Assembly (NCBI RefSeq): GCF_020283565.1
Contig: NC_060064.1
Span: 24,758,337-24,822,336, forward strand
Direction: 5' to 3'
DNA from: Trifolium pratense
Lineage: Eukaryota > Streptophyta > Magnoliopsida > Fabales > Fabaceae
Length of the DNA: 64,000 nt
Shown here: piece after piece, positions 1-12,366 of the stretch
How the letters are laid out: each line of letters opens with the position of its first letter
How positions within the stretch are numbered: position 1 is the first letter of the stretch
Position numbers and translations under genes: made by a program
The notes under the pieces: generated by a model
Databases searched by the model: none
What the model was told of the DNA's origin: nothing
The model's input: the letters and a program-made list of their open reading frames with translations, nothing else

Positions 1-129
1 TCTACTGTTGTTGCTTCTAACTTTGTAGCTATTTATGTTGAAAAGAGTGTAAAACGCTCTAACATAATTCAATCTAAGAGCATTGTTAAACTTTCTGCTA
101 CTCCCTCTTCTACGACTGACTTTGATTAA
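1..129 (+). CDS. C-terminal tail of an unidentified coding sequence, cut by window edge
   Basis: One frame is open from base 1 to a TAA at 127-129 (42 residues). The tail is rich in Ser, Thr, Val and Lys and ends in an acidic TDFD. It matches no family I can name. A G-rich stretch (gtgggggaac) follows about 20 bases after the stop, as a polypurine tract follows the pol gene of an LTR element, so this may be the end of a retroelement polyprotein. It could equally be an open frame by chance. The upstream sequence is needed. Confidence 0.25.
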   Translation, partial: STVVASNFVAIYVEKSVKRSNIIQSKSIVKLSATPSSTTDFD

Positions 130-1214
130 CATCTCCTATGCTTGATGTGGGGGAACGACATTAAATTTTTTGTGGAAGATTTTAATTAAAGGTTGAAAAA
201 TTAACTATTTCTTCCTTAAAAAAAAAAAAAAAGTTAACTATTTCTTAATTTTGATGTCAGACGTTATGTTACACAATAGAAACTTTTGTGGCCGTGGAGT
301 AGGAACGCTTGACCTTGAACCTAGCGTGCAATTGGGCCGAGTGGCCAAGCTCGATGCCGAATTTGGCTTAAGTCTGGTCCAGGACAAGTATTTTATTAAA
401 AAAACACTTAATCTTTTTTTTTTTACTAAAAATCAACAAAAACGTCGGCTCAAATACTATGTCATTTGAAACAAAATTAAAATAAACGAAACAAAAACTT
501 ACACAGCTAGGGATGCCGTTCACATCCAAATCAATCTACAATCTATCAAATAATTGTTTATTGGAGTTGAATTTCATTTTTCTCTAAAACGAACTAAACT
601 ACATAAGTAAATGAATATAACCTGTTATACTTGTAAATATGCCACGTTGTATTGAGCCCAACGTGTGTGTATATAAGTATGCCTTGAAATCTTGGTTACA
701 AGAAGTCAGAAATTTTTATTGGAACTATTGCGGCGTAAAGGGGTCTGCTGCACTAAGCGCAAATCATGCATCAGTCTAATGTTTTTGATTCTGCCTCCTG
801 CGCTAGGCGTAGACGCGTGATGTAGTTTTATATTTTTAAGATATCTGACTTGGATTCTGTTTTATTTTAAAGCAGATTTGTTTATAGTTTTAGATCAAAT
901 TGAGTATCTTGGCCACGAAAATATATTCGGGACTTGGGTAAAATTAGGATTGAAGACTAATTAACCCAATTGAGATTTCTTGTATAAAGTTACTCGTTTG
1001 ATATAGTGTAATGGAGGGGCTACTCTCTCCCCCAGAGTAGGTCATTGTTAGACCGAATTGGGTAAACAAACATTGTGTGTTCTTTTTTCTCTTATTTTTT
1101 TTCATTTTTATCGTTGTTATTATTATTGCTTATCTGCTTGATTTGGTTGTCGTTCCTTTTGCTCCACACATCAAGTATTTTATTGGTGTGATTTTCCGAC
1201 AAATTCACAACAAA
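130..1214. other. Non-coding AT-rich stretch
   Basis: No gene seen. The stretch holds poly(A) and poly(T) runs and short open frames without family character, including a very hydrophobic 67-codon frame at 1077-1280 of low-complexity Phe/Ile/Val composition that I do not accept as a gene. No terminal repeats could be paired here. Confidence 0.5.
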
Positions 1215-1984
1215 AGATGGCAAAATATTAGCGGATATTTGAGGATAAAATCTGCCACGATCACAGAGCGGGTAGTTTAATGGATATCCGCGGATAAAAT
1301 ATAAATGGATATTTCAACTACCCGCTAGTTAATGGATACATATTGGATTTAAGGATATCCATATCTACGGATATTCGTACATACTACATACCCGTTAGTA
1401 AATAAGAAAATTATATAAATATTTTTAGTTATTAATTAAATATAAAAGAAGCTTTTAAATTCTTTAGAACTTTGTGATGAACTTTGTTTTGATCAGAAAT
1501 GAATGTATGGATTTTTTTTCTTAACAGAAATGTATGAATATTATTATATTTTGGGGAAAAGAAGGAAAATATATGTGTTACTTTTTTTTTGGTTTACAAT
1601 GAGATGAGAATCGAACTTAGGATCTATAGCGTACTACCCAAATTCCTCACCACTAGACCAAACCTAGTGGCTTAATAAATGTGTTACTTTTATTGTTAAA
1701 TTGAGAGTGCAATGTATGAATATTATTATGTGTTAATAATTTTTTTGTTTCTAAGATTCACAAATAAAAAAAAACTAATTAAAATAAAAATTCTTTACAA
1801 AAATCGCTATCTTTTTAGAATATCGTTATCCATGAATATCTAACCGCGGGTACTTCAAAATTCGCAGATTACCCGCTTAGCAGATATCCATATGGATATA
1901 CGACGGATATGGATATCGTAGTTATTCAATGGAGTGGACCCAGATATTATACTATCCACTTTCATGGATATTGATTTACATCCG
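1215..1984. mobile_element. Non-autonomous DNA element with GGATATCC-type repeats (probable MITE)
   Basis: Both ends are rich in variants of ggatatccgcggata and gcgggta in opposite orientation. The outer arms (gatggcaaaatatt at the left, the complement of ttgatttacatc at the right) are similar but imperfect. I see no clear target duplication, so the borders are approximate. A SINE is inserted at 1586-1678. Confidence 0.4.
1586..1678 (-). mobile_element. Very short tRNA-derived SINE (copy 1)
   Basis: The element is flanked by a perfect 13-bp direct repeat, atgtgttactttt, at 1573-1585 and 1679-1691. On the minus strand it has an A-box-like ggtctagtggtgagg, a B-box-like aagttcgattctc and then an A tail (the T run on +). 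It is only about 93 bp, scarcely more than a tRNA-like head plus tail. The same sequence recurs on the + strand near 15,404-15,493. Confidence 0.7.
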
Positions 1985-2269
1985 TATATATGAAGATCTA
2001 TGAGGAATTTTAAGACGATACTTAAAAATAAAAATTATAATGGCATTTTAATAAAAATTATTAATTTTGGTCAAAATTTATTGTTTAGATATTTTATAGG
2101 ATACAAAATGAATTATTAAGTTAATGTAATAAGTTTTGTTTTTAATAATATTAATTTATTGATGATAAATTTAATTTTTTTTGAGACATTATTAAATATA
2201 GATTTTTTTTGTTTTGAATTATTAAAAAATAATAGAATATAAAACTTTTATATTAAATGGTTTTTTCTT

Positions 2270-2582
2270 GGCTTAATTAGTAAAATGGTCACTTAAAGAC
2301 ATTTTTTGTTTCAGATTGGTCCCTTAAAGAAAAAAAGGTCCAAATAAGTCCCTTAAAGAAGAAAAAAAAGTCTGAATAGGTCCCTTAAAGACATCTCCGT
2401 TAATCAGTTTGGTCCCTAAAAAGAGGTCTAAATAGGACCAAACTGATTAACGGAAATGTCTTTAAGGGACCTATCCGGGCTTTGTTTTCTTTAAGGGACC
2501 TATTTGAACCTTTTTTTCCTTTAAGGGACCAATCTGAAACCAAAAATATCTTTAAGGGACCATTTTATTAATTAAGCCAGCC
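2270..2582. mobile_element. Foldback MITE with 9-bp target duplication
   Basis: The left arm (ggcttaattagtaaaatgg onward) is repeated as its reverse complement at the right end, and the match continues almost to the centre, so the transcript would form one long hairpin. Both arms carry repeated gggacc/ggtccc units. The 9-bp ttttttctt lies at 2261-2269 and 2583-2591, the size made by Mutator-type transposases. A relative lies at 12,367-12,756. Confidence 0.7.
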
Positions 2583-2737
2583 TTTTTTCTTTTTACATTT
2601 TTAGAGGATAAGACGATTGTCTTGTCTTTGGACGTGTCCCATTTGTATTAGTCTATTATTTCAATAATACTTTTTATGTTTTTTTTTTCTTTTTCTAAAT
2701 TGATCACAATTTTTTATGTCCTTCATCCAGCGAGATA

Positions 2738-3635
2738 CTCTCTCCGTCCCATAATATAAGCAAAAAAATATTTTCACACTTATTAAGAAAAATAAAAGAT
2801 GGTAATTTTAAGAATGACTTTTTGTGTTTGTGTTGAAATAAGTTTCATGGGAAGATGTAAAAAAAAATTATTTGTTGTTGATTATAGGGGTATTCGCGGT
2901 GCGGTTTGGTTCGATTTTGAGCATAAAAGTCATCTTATTCGCGAGATAAAATTGCATGCGGTTCGGTTTGGTTCGGTTGGTTTTTAAAAAGTCATCCAAT
3001 CCAAAATAAACCAAACCAATGCGGATAGGGTTGGTCCGGTTTGTGCGGTTTATCGTGATATAAAAAATATGACAATATTACCAACTTGTTATAAAATAAC
3101 ATAGGGAAATTTTAATTTACTTTATTGTTTACATGATATAATATACATAAGAACTTATTTTTAGTACCAACAGTATAGTTCTGAATCGCGTTAAATGATA
3201 TGTTTTGCGAGCCTATTGTTTTATGGGCTCAATTTAGGTTGTACTTGTTAAGTTGGACTAGGTAATAGGTTGATTGCTACTGGTTGATAGAGTTAAGTTA
3301 AGTATTGCGGTTTGGTTTGGTTTGGTTCGGTTTTCTAAAATGAAAATCGCAAACCAAACCAAACCGTGCGGTTTGGAAGAAAAATCATCCGTGCGGTTTA
3401 AAGTAAATGCGGTTTTTTGCGGTTTGGTTTGCGGTTTTACTTTTGGATCGGTTCGGATACGATCACCTCTAGTTGATTATGAGAAAAAGAAGAGAGAGTA
3501 AATTAAGTAAAAGTCTATCTTTTTTTTGACAAAAAGTAAAAGTTATCTTGAAAATGATAAAAGTTGATTTTTTTGCTTATAATTTGGGACATGAAAAATT
3601 AATTTTTTTTTTCTTATAATATGGGACGAAGGGAG
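2738..3635. mobile_element. Stowaway-type MITE split by a second MITE
   Basis: The ends are ctctctccgtcccataata on the left and the complement of actcccttcgtcccatatt on the right, flanked by TA at 2736-2737 and 3636-3637. This is the Tc1/mariner-derived Stowaway pattern. Most of the interior is a later insertion at 2885-3471. Without it the element is about 303 bp, counting one copy of the 8-bp duplication. Confidence 0.65.
2885..3471. mobile_element. hAT-type MITE nested in the Stowaway element
   Basis: The 8-bp gttgatta is present on both sides (2877-2884 and 3472-3479), as hAT transposases make. Terminal repeats are TAGGGGT at the left and TAGAGGT (complement) at the right. The inside is full of gcggtttggtt and its complement. 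It holds only short frames and no transposase. Confidence 0.7.
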
Positions 3636-4170
3636 TACATCATTTAGTAATGTAAATTTTACCAAAAAATATCTCTTAATAATTAATGTATATCTTATAA
3701 AAAAGATATATTCAGTAATATTTTTTCTAATGTGAGTAAATCTCGAAAGTGAAAAACAACCATATACTATTTTATTTTTAGATGTATTTGGATTGGATAG
3801 GGAGAGGATCCTCTCCATTGGAAAATGGATACAGTGAAATCCTCGCCACATGTTTGTTTTTTTTTTTGCAATTTAACTGTAGTGTAAAAAAAAGAATGGA
3901 AGGCCAAGATCTAGACATTAATCCCTCCGATGAAAATCACACTGGAGAGGATTCATTCCCATTTGGATGGGAGAGTATCCTCTCCATTGGAAAATGGATC
4001 TAGTGAATTTAGTTTACTCTCTCCTATTTTGTCAATAAACAACAATCAATAAAAATTGTTTTCACATCTTTTCATGCAACTTATTTCAAATTATCATGTT
4101 TTAGTTTTTCAATAAATGTGATTTTTGTTTTTTTTGCTTATAATTTGAGACGGATATGGTATAGAGTAGT
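3636..4170. other. Non-coding stretch with a direct repeat
   Basis: Two near-identical copies of a block containing atcctctccattggaaaatg lie near 3806-3840 and 3973-4007, about 167 bases apart, with the inverted-looking ggagaggatt between them. This may be a short element with repeated ends. No gene seen. Confidence 0.45.
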
Positions 4171-4171
4171 A

Positions 4172-4272
4172 CTCCCTCTCGGTCTTAAATATAAACAAAA
4201 GTCAAAATATATTTAGTCTAAATTTGAGTCAAATACATTTTAACTTTTACTTATATTTAAGACCGGATAGAG
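4172..4272. mobile_element. Short Stowaway-type MITE, 101 bp
   Basis: The ends are ctccctctcggtcttaaata and the complement ctctatccggtcttaaata, flanked by TA at 4170-4171 and 4273-4274. The element lies about 320 bp upstream of the dioxygenase ATG and so forms part of its distal promoter. Confidence 0.65.
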
Positions 4273-4442
4273 TATAATGTCCTGTGCATTTGATGTTATT
4301 TAATTTACTATTATAAAAATATTAAATGAGAAAGTGTGTTTGATTATTTACTCCACACTCACACACACAGTCGACACTGCAAATCCACTTGTAATTCAAT
4401 TTGATCACGGCGCCGAAATTAATTATACCTCGTGCTCTTATC

Positions 4443-4452
4443 TATTTATAAA
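4443..4452 (+). promoter_or_regulatory. TATA box of the dioxygenase gene
   Basis: TATTTATAAA lies 141 bases before the first ATG at 4593, followed by a CT-rich leader. Spacing and context fit a plant TATA box with a transcription start near 4475-4485 and a leader of roughly 110 bases. The start site is inferred. Confidence 0.55.
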
Positions 4453-4592
4453 GCCCTCTCTTGGTTCCTCTCAAATCACACACTACATACAATTCCTACA
4501 CTATATGCTCCTTCCAACCCCCTCTTTGTTTTTGTGCCTCTCTAGTTTCATCAATAACCCAAAAGTGAAACAAAAACACACCCAAAAACAAA

Positions 4593-7500
4593 ATGATGAC
4601 TTGTAACCAAACATGGCCAGAACCTATAGTTAGAGTCCAAGCCTTAGCTGAAAGTGGGCTAAGCTCAATCCCTTCATCCTACATCAAACCATGTTCTCAA
4701 AGACCCACTCAAACCACTTTTACTCCTCAAAATGATCACTATGATCATATTAACATCCCCGTGATCGACCTTGAGCACCTCTCTGGTGGGGATCAGGTCC
4801 TCAGAGAGAAAGTGCTCAAGCAGGTCTCGGAGGCATGTAGGGAGTGGGGTTTTTTCCAAGTGGTGAACCATGGGATTGATCATGAGTTGATGAAGAGTGC
4901 TAAGGAAGTGTGGCGTGAGTTTTTTGATCTTCCACTTGAGATGAAAGAAGAACTTGCTAACTCTCCTAGTACTTATGAGGGGTATGGTAGTAGGTTGGGA
5001 GTGAAAAAAGGTGCTATTTTGGATTGGAGTGACTATTTTTTTCTTCATTATATGCCTCCTTCTCTTAGGAACCAAGCTAAGTGGCCAGCACTTCCATCAT
5101 CTTTGAGGTATACATATCCTATCTCTCATTGATCATATATAATAATCCATTAATTAATTAAACACTTTTTTGCAAGTCATTAATTTATTTTTTTTACGGC
5201 TTGCAAGTCATTAATTAAAAGCTTAAATATTAGCCTTTTTTCTTTTACTTTTGACTAATAAATATATTAGTATTGATATTCTCTGTTTAATTTAATTTTT
5301 TGTAATTTTTAGTCAATAGAAAGATTAATTCTTAATAGGTAGGTAATTTTTTTTTTGAATCAATAAGTAGATAATTAGGACTAACACTATTTTGTAAGTT
5401 ATTAAATATTAAATTTTCAGAAAAATTAATTTTCACAAACATTTTTTTACCCTAATTATCTTTTGTAAGCTTAATTAAGAAAAATCAAGATCGTATCTTT
5501 TTATTTGTTGTGTTATAGTGGTCCTGCAGGTTAATTTATAAACAAAAATGTTCAGTCTTTTAAAAATACTAAAGTCATTATTATAATTTGACATTTGTAA
5601 AGCGATGTGTGAGTCATGTTGAAAATGCATTCATCTTTTAAAGCATACCTTACACATGTTAAAAGTGTTCGTATATTAGATTCAAGTAGTTAATGAGCTC
5701 CTCTTATAATGAATTGTTTAGAAGAACTCGAGTTCAATTTTTTATAGGAATATTTTTTGGTCAAATTTTATTTACCTCGCGTCAAACTCTAGATTACCGC
5801 ACCCACTTCCTCCATAAATCAAATGGTTAATACAAAAAAAATATTATCATATCAAAATTATAAATAAATAATTCTATTTTAGAGTGTGTTTGGTTCAGCA
5901 GAACAGACGGGATAAAGTTTCCCTGTAGATATGAGAGAGATGGGAAATTTTATATTTGGCTTGTGTTTGGTTTGATGAGAAAATTAATGAGAAGGCCATT
6001 TTAGAACTACAAAAAAATACACCCCTTTGATATTTAATATGAAATATTATTTAATGATGAATATTGTTCTCTCTTTTTCTTTCATTTTCCTCCAAAAAAA
6101 TAAAATTAAACAATAAAAATTTAAGATATACATTTTTAGTAGTAAAAGAACATATCTTGAATACAAAAAGTCCAATTCCCATTAATTTTACAACAAGTCA
6201 AAATAAATTAATTTTACAATAAATATTTGTTGCTAGCTTTCAATTTCATCATTTTATATTTAGATCATAACAGATATCAGAATTGAGTGTAGTCATAGAC
6301 CGCATGCAGTCGTGCAGTTATTAATTTGTGATTATTTGACTAAAATCAAACGGTCTATATTTTAATATGTAAATTTTATAATAAATTTAAATAAATAAAA
6401 AAAAACTATCTAAAAATCTGAATCATCCAATTTTAATTAAACGGTTCTGAGATGTTGACTGTATCTCGACTTCACCTATTCTGGCAGCATTTAATCCAAT
6501 TCTCACAAAAGAGGTCAGAGTTATAGGTATAGTCGTATAGACAAGGTAAGATTTTGAATGTTTGGGACCTGTCAAGTTGAAGGGCGTTGGGCAAACAAAC
6601 ACATGTGTATTAAACATGAATGACTTTGTTTTATTAAATAACTTTTTTTGACAAGTTCAAAGATGTGTAACTTTCCAACAGGGGATTCAAATTAATGTTT
6701 GGTTGATTAATTTTTCAAGCGTTTAATACACGTACACTATACAGTATACACGCATGTAAAACACGTTTGGTATATATTATATATGGCCAAGATAGAACCG
6801 AATGAAGAATTACGGTCTACATCTATGAAGTACGGACACAAACACGGACACCCGACACGACACGGACACTGACACGTCGACACCGATAAAAATTTAGAAA
6901 AATGACATAATTTAGTGTAATACTGACACGTGTCCGACACAGACACGCCTAATTTGAGGAGTGTCGGTGCTTCTTAGGTCTACACTCTTTTTAGTTTTTT
7001 TTTGCTTTTTAGTTTTTTCTAATTCCGAGATATTTATTCATCAACCAATGAAAATAAACTATATGCATGTACAATAAAAGTTAGTTACAAGTTAATTGTG
7101 GGTACCACATACAAATCTACTTATATGACTTGCTCTAATTAGTTGTTGGACAAATTATCAAGCGTAAAGTAGGTCTCACTTAATTTTTAGTGTAATATAA
7201 AAGTAGTTATATTTCCAAATGTCCATCCTAAGGATTTGTTCTATTAGAGTAAAAGATTATTAAAAAAGCCAAAATATAAATTAACAGAAGGATATTTGTT
7301 AGGTGTCTCACATCGAATATATTAAAGTGTTCAATATAATACTTAAGTCCTGAGACTCTTTCATCTATTGAACTAGTCTTTTGAGTTGGACCATTCGTGT
7401 GTGAGTCTTAATTAAAAATATTTTAGTAATTATACAATTAATTAAGGTGATATATATTGGTTAAAAGTTATTTATAATTTAACCAGTCAAACATGACTTT

Positions 7501-9878
7501 TAATTTTAGGGTCTTGTTAACATGTGCCCTTAGGGCACATGATAAGATATACCAAAATAGTAATTCAACATTTAATGATATAAGAAATTTAATGCTTCAA
7601 AAGTCAAAATGTACAAATTATTATTTAATAATTTCTATTTTTGTTTCATTAACATGTGCCTTAAGGGCACAAGTTAACATTTTCCTTAATTTTATTGTTC
7701 GTATTTAAGTGGAGAAAGTATGCAAAACACTCTTTCATGCCCAAATTAAGTCATGCTAATTAACAAACAACAAAATAGCTCTTCAATAGTATAAATAATT
7801 AAAAACAACTTGGTGTTATATATGAATCTTTTACCATATACATAATTCCTACAATTTAAACATGTGATGAGTGATGACCACCTAATCATGCAACAGTAAC
7901 TAATTATTTTTACATTATGAGTCTCTTTCAATTGTGGAAATATGGTCATGTTTGTTACATTCAATTTTTTCCATGCATAATTGCATATACGTTGAGAAGT
8001 CAGTAAAATTTTTGTCTTCCATCAACCACCCCTATGATATCATATGAGTATATATATTTTTTAAAAGGATAAATGGGGACCAAATTATTTCTAAGTAAGT
8101 AAATTAAATAATCTCAAAACACGTCTATATTGGTTAAGTGTCTCTATTTTCTAATAAATGTATGTAGGACATTTTTTCTTGGAGTAGTTCATAGTGATGG
8201 TACAATTTTGTCACTAGCTAAAACTGAAGAAAATCGTGCTTGAATTTACAGTAAAATTATTATAACACCGTAATTTTGTTAAAACTTTAAAGTATAGTTT
8301 TTATTAAAATCATAATAAAATGTCGTGATTTTGTCAAATTTATCATCAATGAAGTAAATTTTGTATTTATTTTTTTATTTTTAATTGTTTTTTTTAATGA
8401 TAATAGGAAAGTGATTGCTGAATATGGTGAGGAAGTGGTTAAGCTAGGAGGAAGGATGTTGGAATTAATGTCAATAAATCTTGGCTTAAAAGAAGATTAT
8501 CTCATGAATTCATTTGGAGGAGAAAATGAGCTTGGTGCTTGTTTAAGGGTAAATTTCTATCCAAAATGCCCACAACCTGACCTTACTTTAGGACTGTCTC
8601 CTCACTCAGACCCTGGTGGTATGACCATTCTTCTTCCTGATGATTTTGTGTCTGGCCTTCAAGTAAGAAAAGGAAATGACTGGATCACTGTTAGGCCTGT
8701 CCCTAATGCTTTTATCATCAACATTGGTGACCAAATTCAGGTCCTACCTCTTTCTACAATGTTGAATATATTTTACTATTGTCAAATTGTTACATCATTA
8801 CTAATTAATTTTTCTTTTACATATTATTTGTTTATCTCAATTTCACGGATTTGGATCGTCTCCTATAATTGCTACACGCAGTAGACGATCACAACCGCAC
8901 AAAACAGATCGAATGGTTCTGATTTATATAATTAGTTGTATATAGAATTTAATCTTAGCCACTCATTTTTTATCGGACGGTTAGAAACAATTACTATGTT
9001 GACACAATAACTACATCAAATTCATTTCTCAATTTACACCAATTAAAAATTATTACTATATTGGTTTGCGCGAACAACATTTGTTGCATTCACGTGACAT
9101 GATTATCAGATTAAGATTAAATGAGTCATGCTTCAACTTTGGTATTTGTGGTTGAAAAATATGAATTAAGATTTTCACTCATTTACAAAGTCAATACATC
9201 AGTGACCCGACATTGAATCGAGATTGACCTATTCATATTTCAATACAAATTTCTTACGTTGAAAAACCTATGACTTCATGAATGCATGAGATTCCCGACG
9301 ATATTCCTAAAATTATAAAGTTATGAATATGAAAAACATAGATATAATTTTAATTCAATGATACTAACCAACAACTATGTGAATGAATAGAATCTTGTTC
9401 CCCATTGATACACTATATATACTATAGCCATTACATTGGCATAAACAAATCACAAAAAAATTATACCAATATATATATTGATTGCAACATACACCATTTA
9501 AAAAGTGTGCACATATATTATATTCTTTTTTATTAGTCAAATTAATAATTTTGAGGTTGATATTTCAACAATTAGTGGTTTGATATTGATTAATAAATTA
9601 TTTATGTGATGTTTATAATTTTTTAGGTGCTGAGCAATGCAATATACAAGAGTATAGAACACAGGGTGATTGTGAATCCAATCAAAGATAGAGTTTCTTT
9701 GGCAATGTTTTACAACCCAAAAAGTGATTTATTAATTCAACCTGCAAAGGAGCTTGTGACAAAGGAAAGGCCAGCCATGTACCCACCAATGACTTATGAT
9801 GAATACAGACTTTTTATTAGGATGAAAGGACCTTGTGGGAAGGCCCAAGTTGAATCATTGGCTAACAAATGTGATTAA
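4593..9878 (+). CDS. JOX2: 2-oxoglutarate/Fe(II)-dependent dioxygenase, jasmonate-induced oxygenase type
   Basis: Exons 4593-5107, 8407-8740 and 9627-9878 join in frame to 366 residues, the usual length for this family. The N-terminal DIOX_N half (about 15-170) contains the VQALAESGL and WGFFQVVNHG blocks. The catalytic jelly roll carries the iron ligands H238, D240 and H295 and the 2-oxoglutarate pair R305/S307. From memory the closest match is Arabidopsis At5g05600 (JOX2/JRG21), which hydroxylates jasmonic acid to its inactive 12-hydroxy form and so damps defence signalling; both exon content and the ACLRVNFYPKCP and YRLFIR blocks agree. Cytosolic action is expected, as no signal peptide is seen. 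The ATG is doubled (MM). Intron 1 is long (3,299 bp) and holds a MITE at 7515-7679. All splice sites are GT-AG and nothing is broken. The exact substrate is inferred from similarity. Confidence 0.9.
7515..7679. mobile_element. MITE with long terminal inverted repeats, in intron 1 of the dioxygenase
   Basis: The left end tgttaacatgtgcccttagg and the complement of the right end (tgttaacttgtgcccttaag) match over about 27 bases with few differences. The arms also contain the internal palindrome gcccttagggc. It is about 165 bp and non-coding. I did not find a sure target duplication. Confidence 0.6.
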
Positions 9879-11086
9879 TTCCAATAATTATATTATGTAA
9901 TTTGCAAATAACTAATTTGCATATAATTAAATAATTGGACATGTTGTTAATGTTTTAGTGTTGAATGGATTGTTTAACTTTTTTTTTTCACTATCAGTAT
10001 TTAGTTCATTGGACCGTTTAATCTGGTTTATAGGTCAGTTCGATTGATTGTTTAAATTTAAATTGTCTTGATCTTTATTATGGGGTTCAATTAGTGCAAA
10101 AGCAATAAATTGTGTTGTTTATTATGTAATTTCTTTTTTTGGAAAAAGCAAATGAAGAATAAAGGGAAAAAAATAAAATTGAACCACTTTTTATTTATTT
10201 TATTTTGATTCACATGTTTATTTCATGTTTTATCATCTAACTTATTGCCTTGGTCTATTTTGAAAAAAAATATTCAATAATGGCAATTGGCAAGTGATAG
10301 GGTAAGCATAAATGTACTTTTCTTTTCCCCTGTTACCATAGTGGGTTGCTGACTAAAAGCTTACACTATGACTAGGTGATTTTTTGACATAAAGCTTACA
10401 CTGTGTGATGATAAGGGAATATATGATGTACTGATATAGATTTGGCCAATTTGAATGTACTTGTGTGGAAATTTTATATTAATAGAGAGATTAATTAACA
10501 GAAATTTTTACATGGATAAAATTTTGTTGAGATTTTCACAGTTTAAAAAAATGTACTTGTGTGGAAATTTGATATTCATAGAGAGATTAATTAACAGAAA
10601 TTTTTACATGGATAAAATTTTGTTGAACACAGTTTAAAAAATATATAAGATTTAAGGATGAGATTTCATGGGTAATATCCTTTCATGAAATCTCTATATG
10701 AAAAAATGTAAGAGCATTTCCAATGAGTTATGTCAATATTAAGAATTGTGATAGTGAGTTTAATTCAGCTAATAAAGATATATAGGATATGTAGGAGTTA
10801 AAATTCAAATTTAGAACACTTCATTTATTTATGTTAAACGTGAAATTTTTAACTACTAAACCACTTAAAAAAAAATGAATTGATTCAAATTTTTGCTTTG
10901 TGGCAAGCCATTTTAAGAACTCAATGAATCTCACCATTTATATAATTTTTCAATTTATTTACTTTCCTTTTACCTTTCTACGGCCTCAAAAATTGAGGGG
11001 ACTCCAATTTTTTAAGTGTCTATTAATTTTTTCATATATGTAAAAAAATAAGTTAATGACTTTTTTACTATAAAAAACTATTGCTC

Positions 11087-11123
<37 letters not shown>

Positions 11124-11222
11124 TGTAGATTTAATAACAAAATTTAATAGACACGTTTTAAATTTTAGAAGTAACTTTGCCAATTATAAAAACAGAAGTA
11201 ACATTGCTACAAAATAAATATA
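9879..11222. other. Intergenic: 3' flank of the dioxygenase, with tandem and simple repeats
   Basis: The region holds the likely polyadenylation region just after 9,879, a two-copy tandem duplication (10,455-10,640) and a trinucleotide run of ATA units at about 11,089-11,120. No gene seen. Confidence 0.5.
10455..10640. repeat. Tandem duplication, unit about 95 bp, two copies
   Basis: The unit beginning atgtacttgtgtggaaattt at 10,455 repeats at 10,550. The copies are almost identical apart from a few substitutions and a short length difference near the end (gattttcacag against acacag). This makes an open frame of 60 codons that is an artefact of the repeat. Confidence 0.8.
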
Positions 11223-11350
11223 GCTCAACTTGTTAAACTAGTTGAGCTAAGGGTTAAGGAGTTGGAAGTCCGGGATTTAAATCCTGGCAAGGAGAAAAAC
11301 TAACATAACATTGTAATATATTAACAACTAATAGTTTGCTATTAAAAAAA
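11223..11350 (+). mobile_element. tRNA-derived SINE with 13-bp target duplication
   Basis: The direct repeat caaaataaatata lies at 11,210-11,222 and 11,351-11,363. The head is tRNA-like, with the B-box-like ggatttaaatcctgg, followed by an AT-rich body and a short A run at the end. It is a different family from the short SINE at 1586. Confidence 0.7.
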
Positions 11351-12102
11351 CAAAATAAATATAAACCAGCAATATTTTTTTAATTCCATTTTTAAGCACA
11401 TTTTTTTAGTTAACTCAAAACTCTTTTTTTTACGATAGTTAACTCAAACTCTTTAAAAAAAATTGAAACAGCTCAAACTCTTAAAAATTAGCAACACAAA
11501 AAAGTAAATATAACTAAGTGAAAAGTAGAAAACACTTTCGTAGATAGAGAGGCGAAACGCATGAATGAGAAATAGTGAGAAATTTTGCTTTATTGATAAT
11601 TTTTATTTAATTTGTTGATTGTAATTGCAAATTTTCTCTTTACTTTATTAGGTTTAACTTTTTTTAAAAAAAAATCTTCCTCTATGCTTTCTGAATTTCC
11701 TCAAGCGAGTAGGAAGTTTGAATATGAAGGTGAGAAGTGTAAGAAAAACAAAAGATTAGATAAATTAATTAACTAGAAGTGTTAGAAGGACGACTATCAT
11801 CTTAATTTATTAGAAGGTTGATAATGATATTAGCTGCTTGAAGTTGTACTTTGATATTATTAATTAAAATATGTCAATTTTAAATGTTATTTATAACGAA
11901 AACTATTTTATTTATTTAAAAATTACTCTTTTTATTTATTATTCTGCATTTATTTATATTAATATTTAATATTCGAACAAAACTTCCAAATCCAACAATA
12001 TAATTTCAGCCAAATACTTCAAACATGTTCTAAGAACTTCTTAGAAAAATAGCAATCAAGATGATCTAACTATTTCTTTGAAAGGCAAAAGCTAATATAT
12101 TA

Positions 12103-12256
12103 CTCTCTCAAGTCTTTAATATAAGAGAAATAATTTTATTTTTTAGATTCATTGATAATCTAATGTATTTAGTCCATATTATTGATTGACTAAATACATT
12201 AAATTCTCAATAAATCTAAAAAGTAAGATTTATCTTATATTAAGAACATGAGGGGG
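12103..12256. mobile_element. Stowaway-type MITE
   Basis: The ends are ctctctcaagtctttaatat and the complement of aacatgagggg, with TA on both sides (12,101-12,102 and 12,257-12,258). The interior contains a near-palindrome around gtatttagtc/gactaaatac. About 154 bp. Confidence 0.6.
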
Positions 12257-12366
12257 TAATAAACCCAAGTATAAGGAATGTTAAGGTATAGAAATAAAAG
12301 TACTGGAATTCTTGTAGTGTTGTGGAAGATGATCTAACTATTAGTCAAAAGAAAAAAAAATAAATA

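Noticed and set aside
1077..1280. Hydrophobic 67-codon membrane peptide
   Set aside because: Low-complexity T-rich DNA gives Phe/Ile/Val by composition; no conserved feature.
6830..6975. Block of ggacac/gtgtcc repeats in intron 1 of the dioxygenase, with a related block at 55,745-55,810
   Set aside because: A common legume repeat fragment; the ends could not be defined, so it is not listed as an element.
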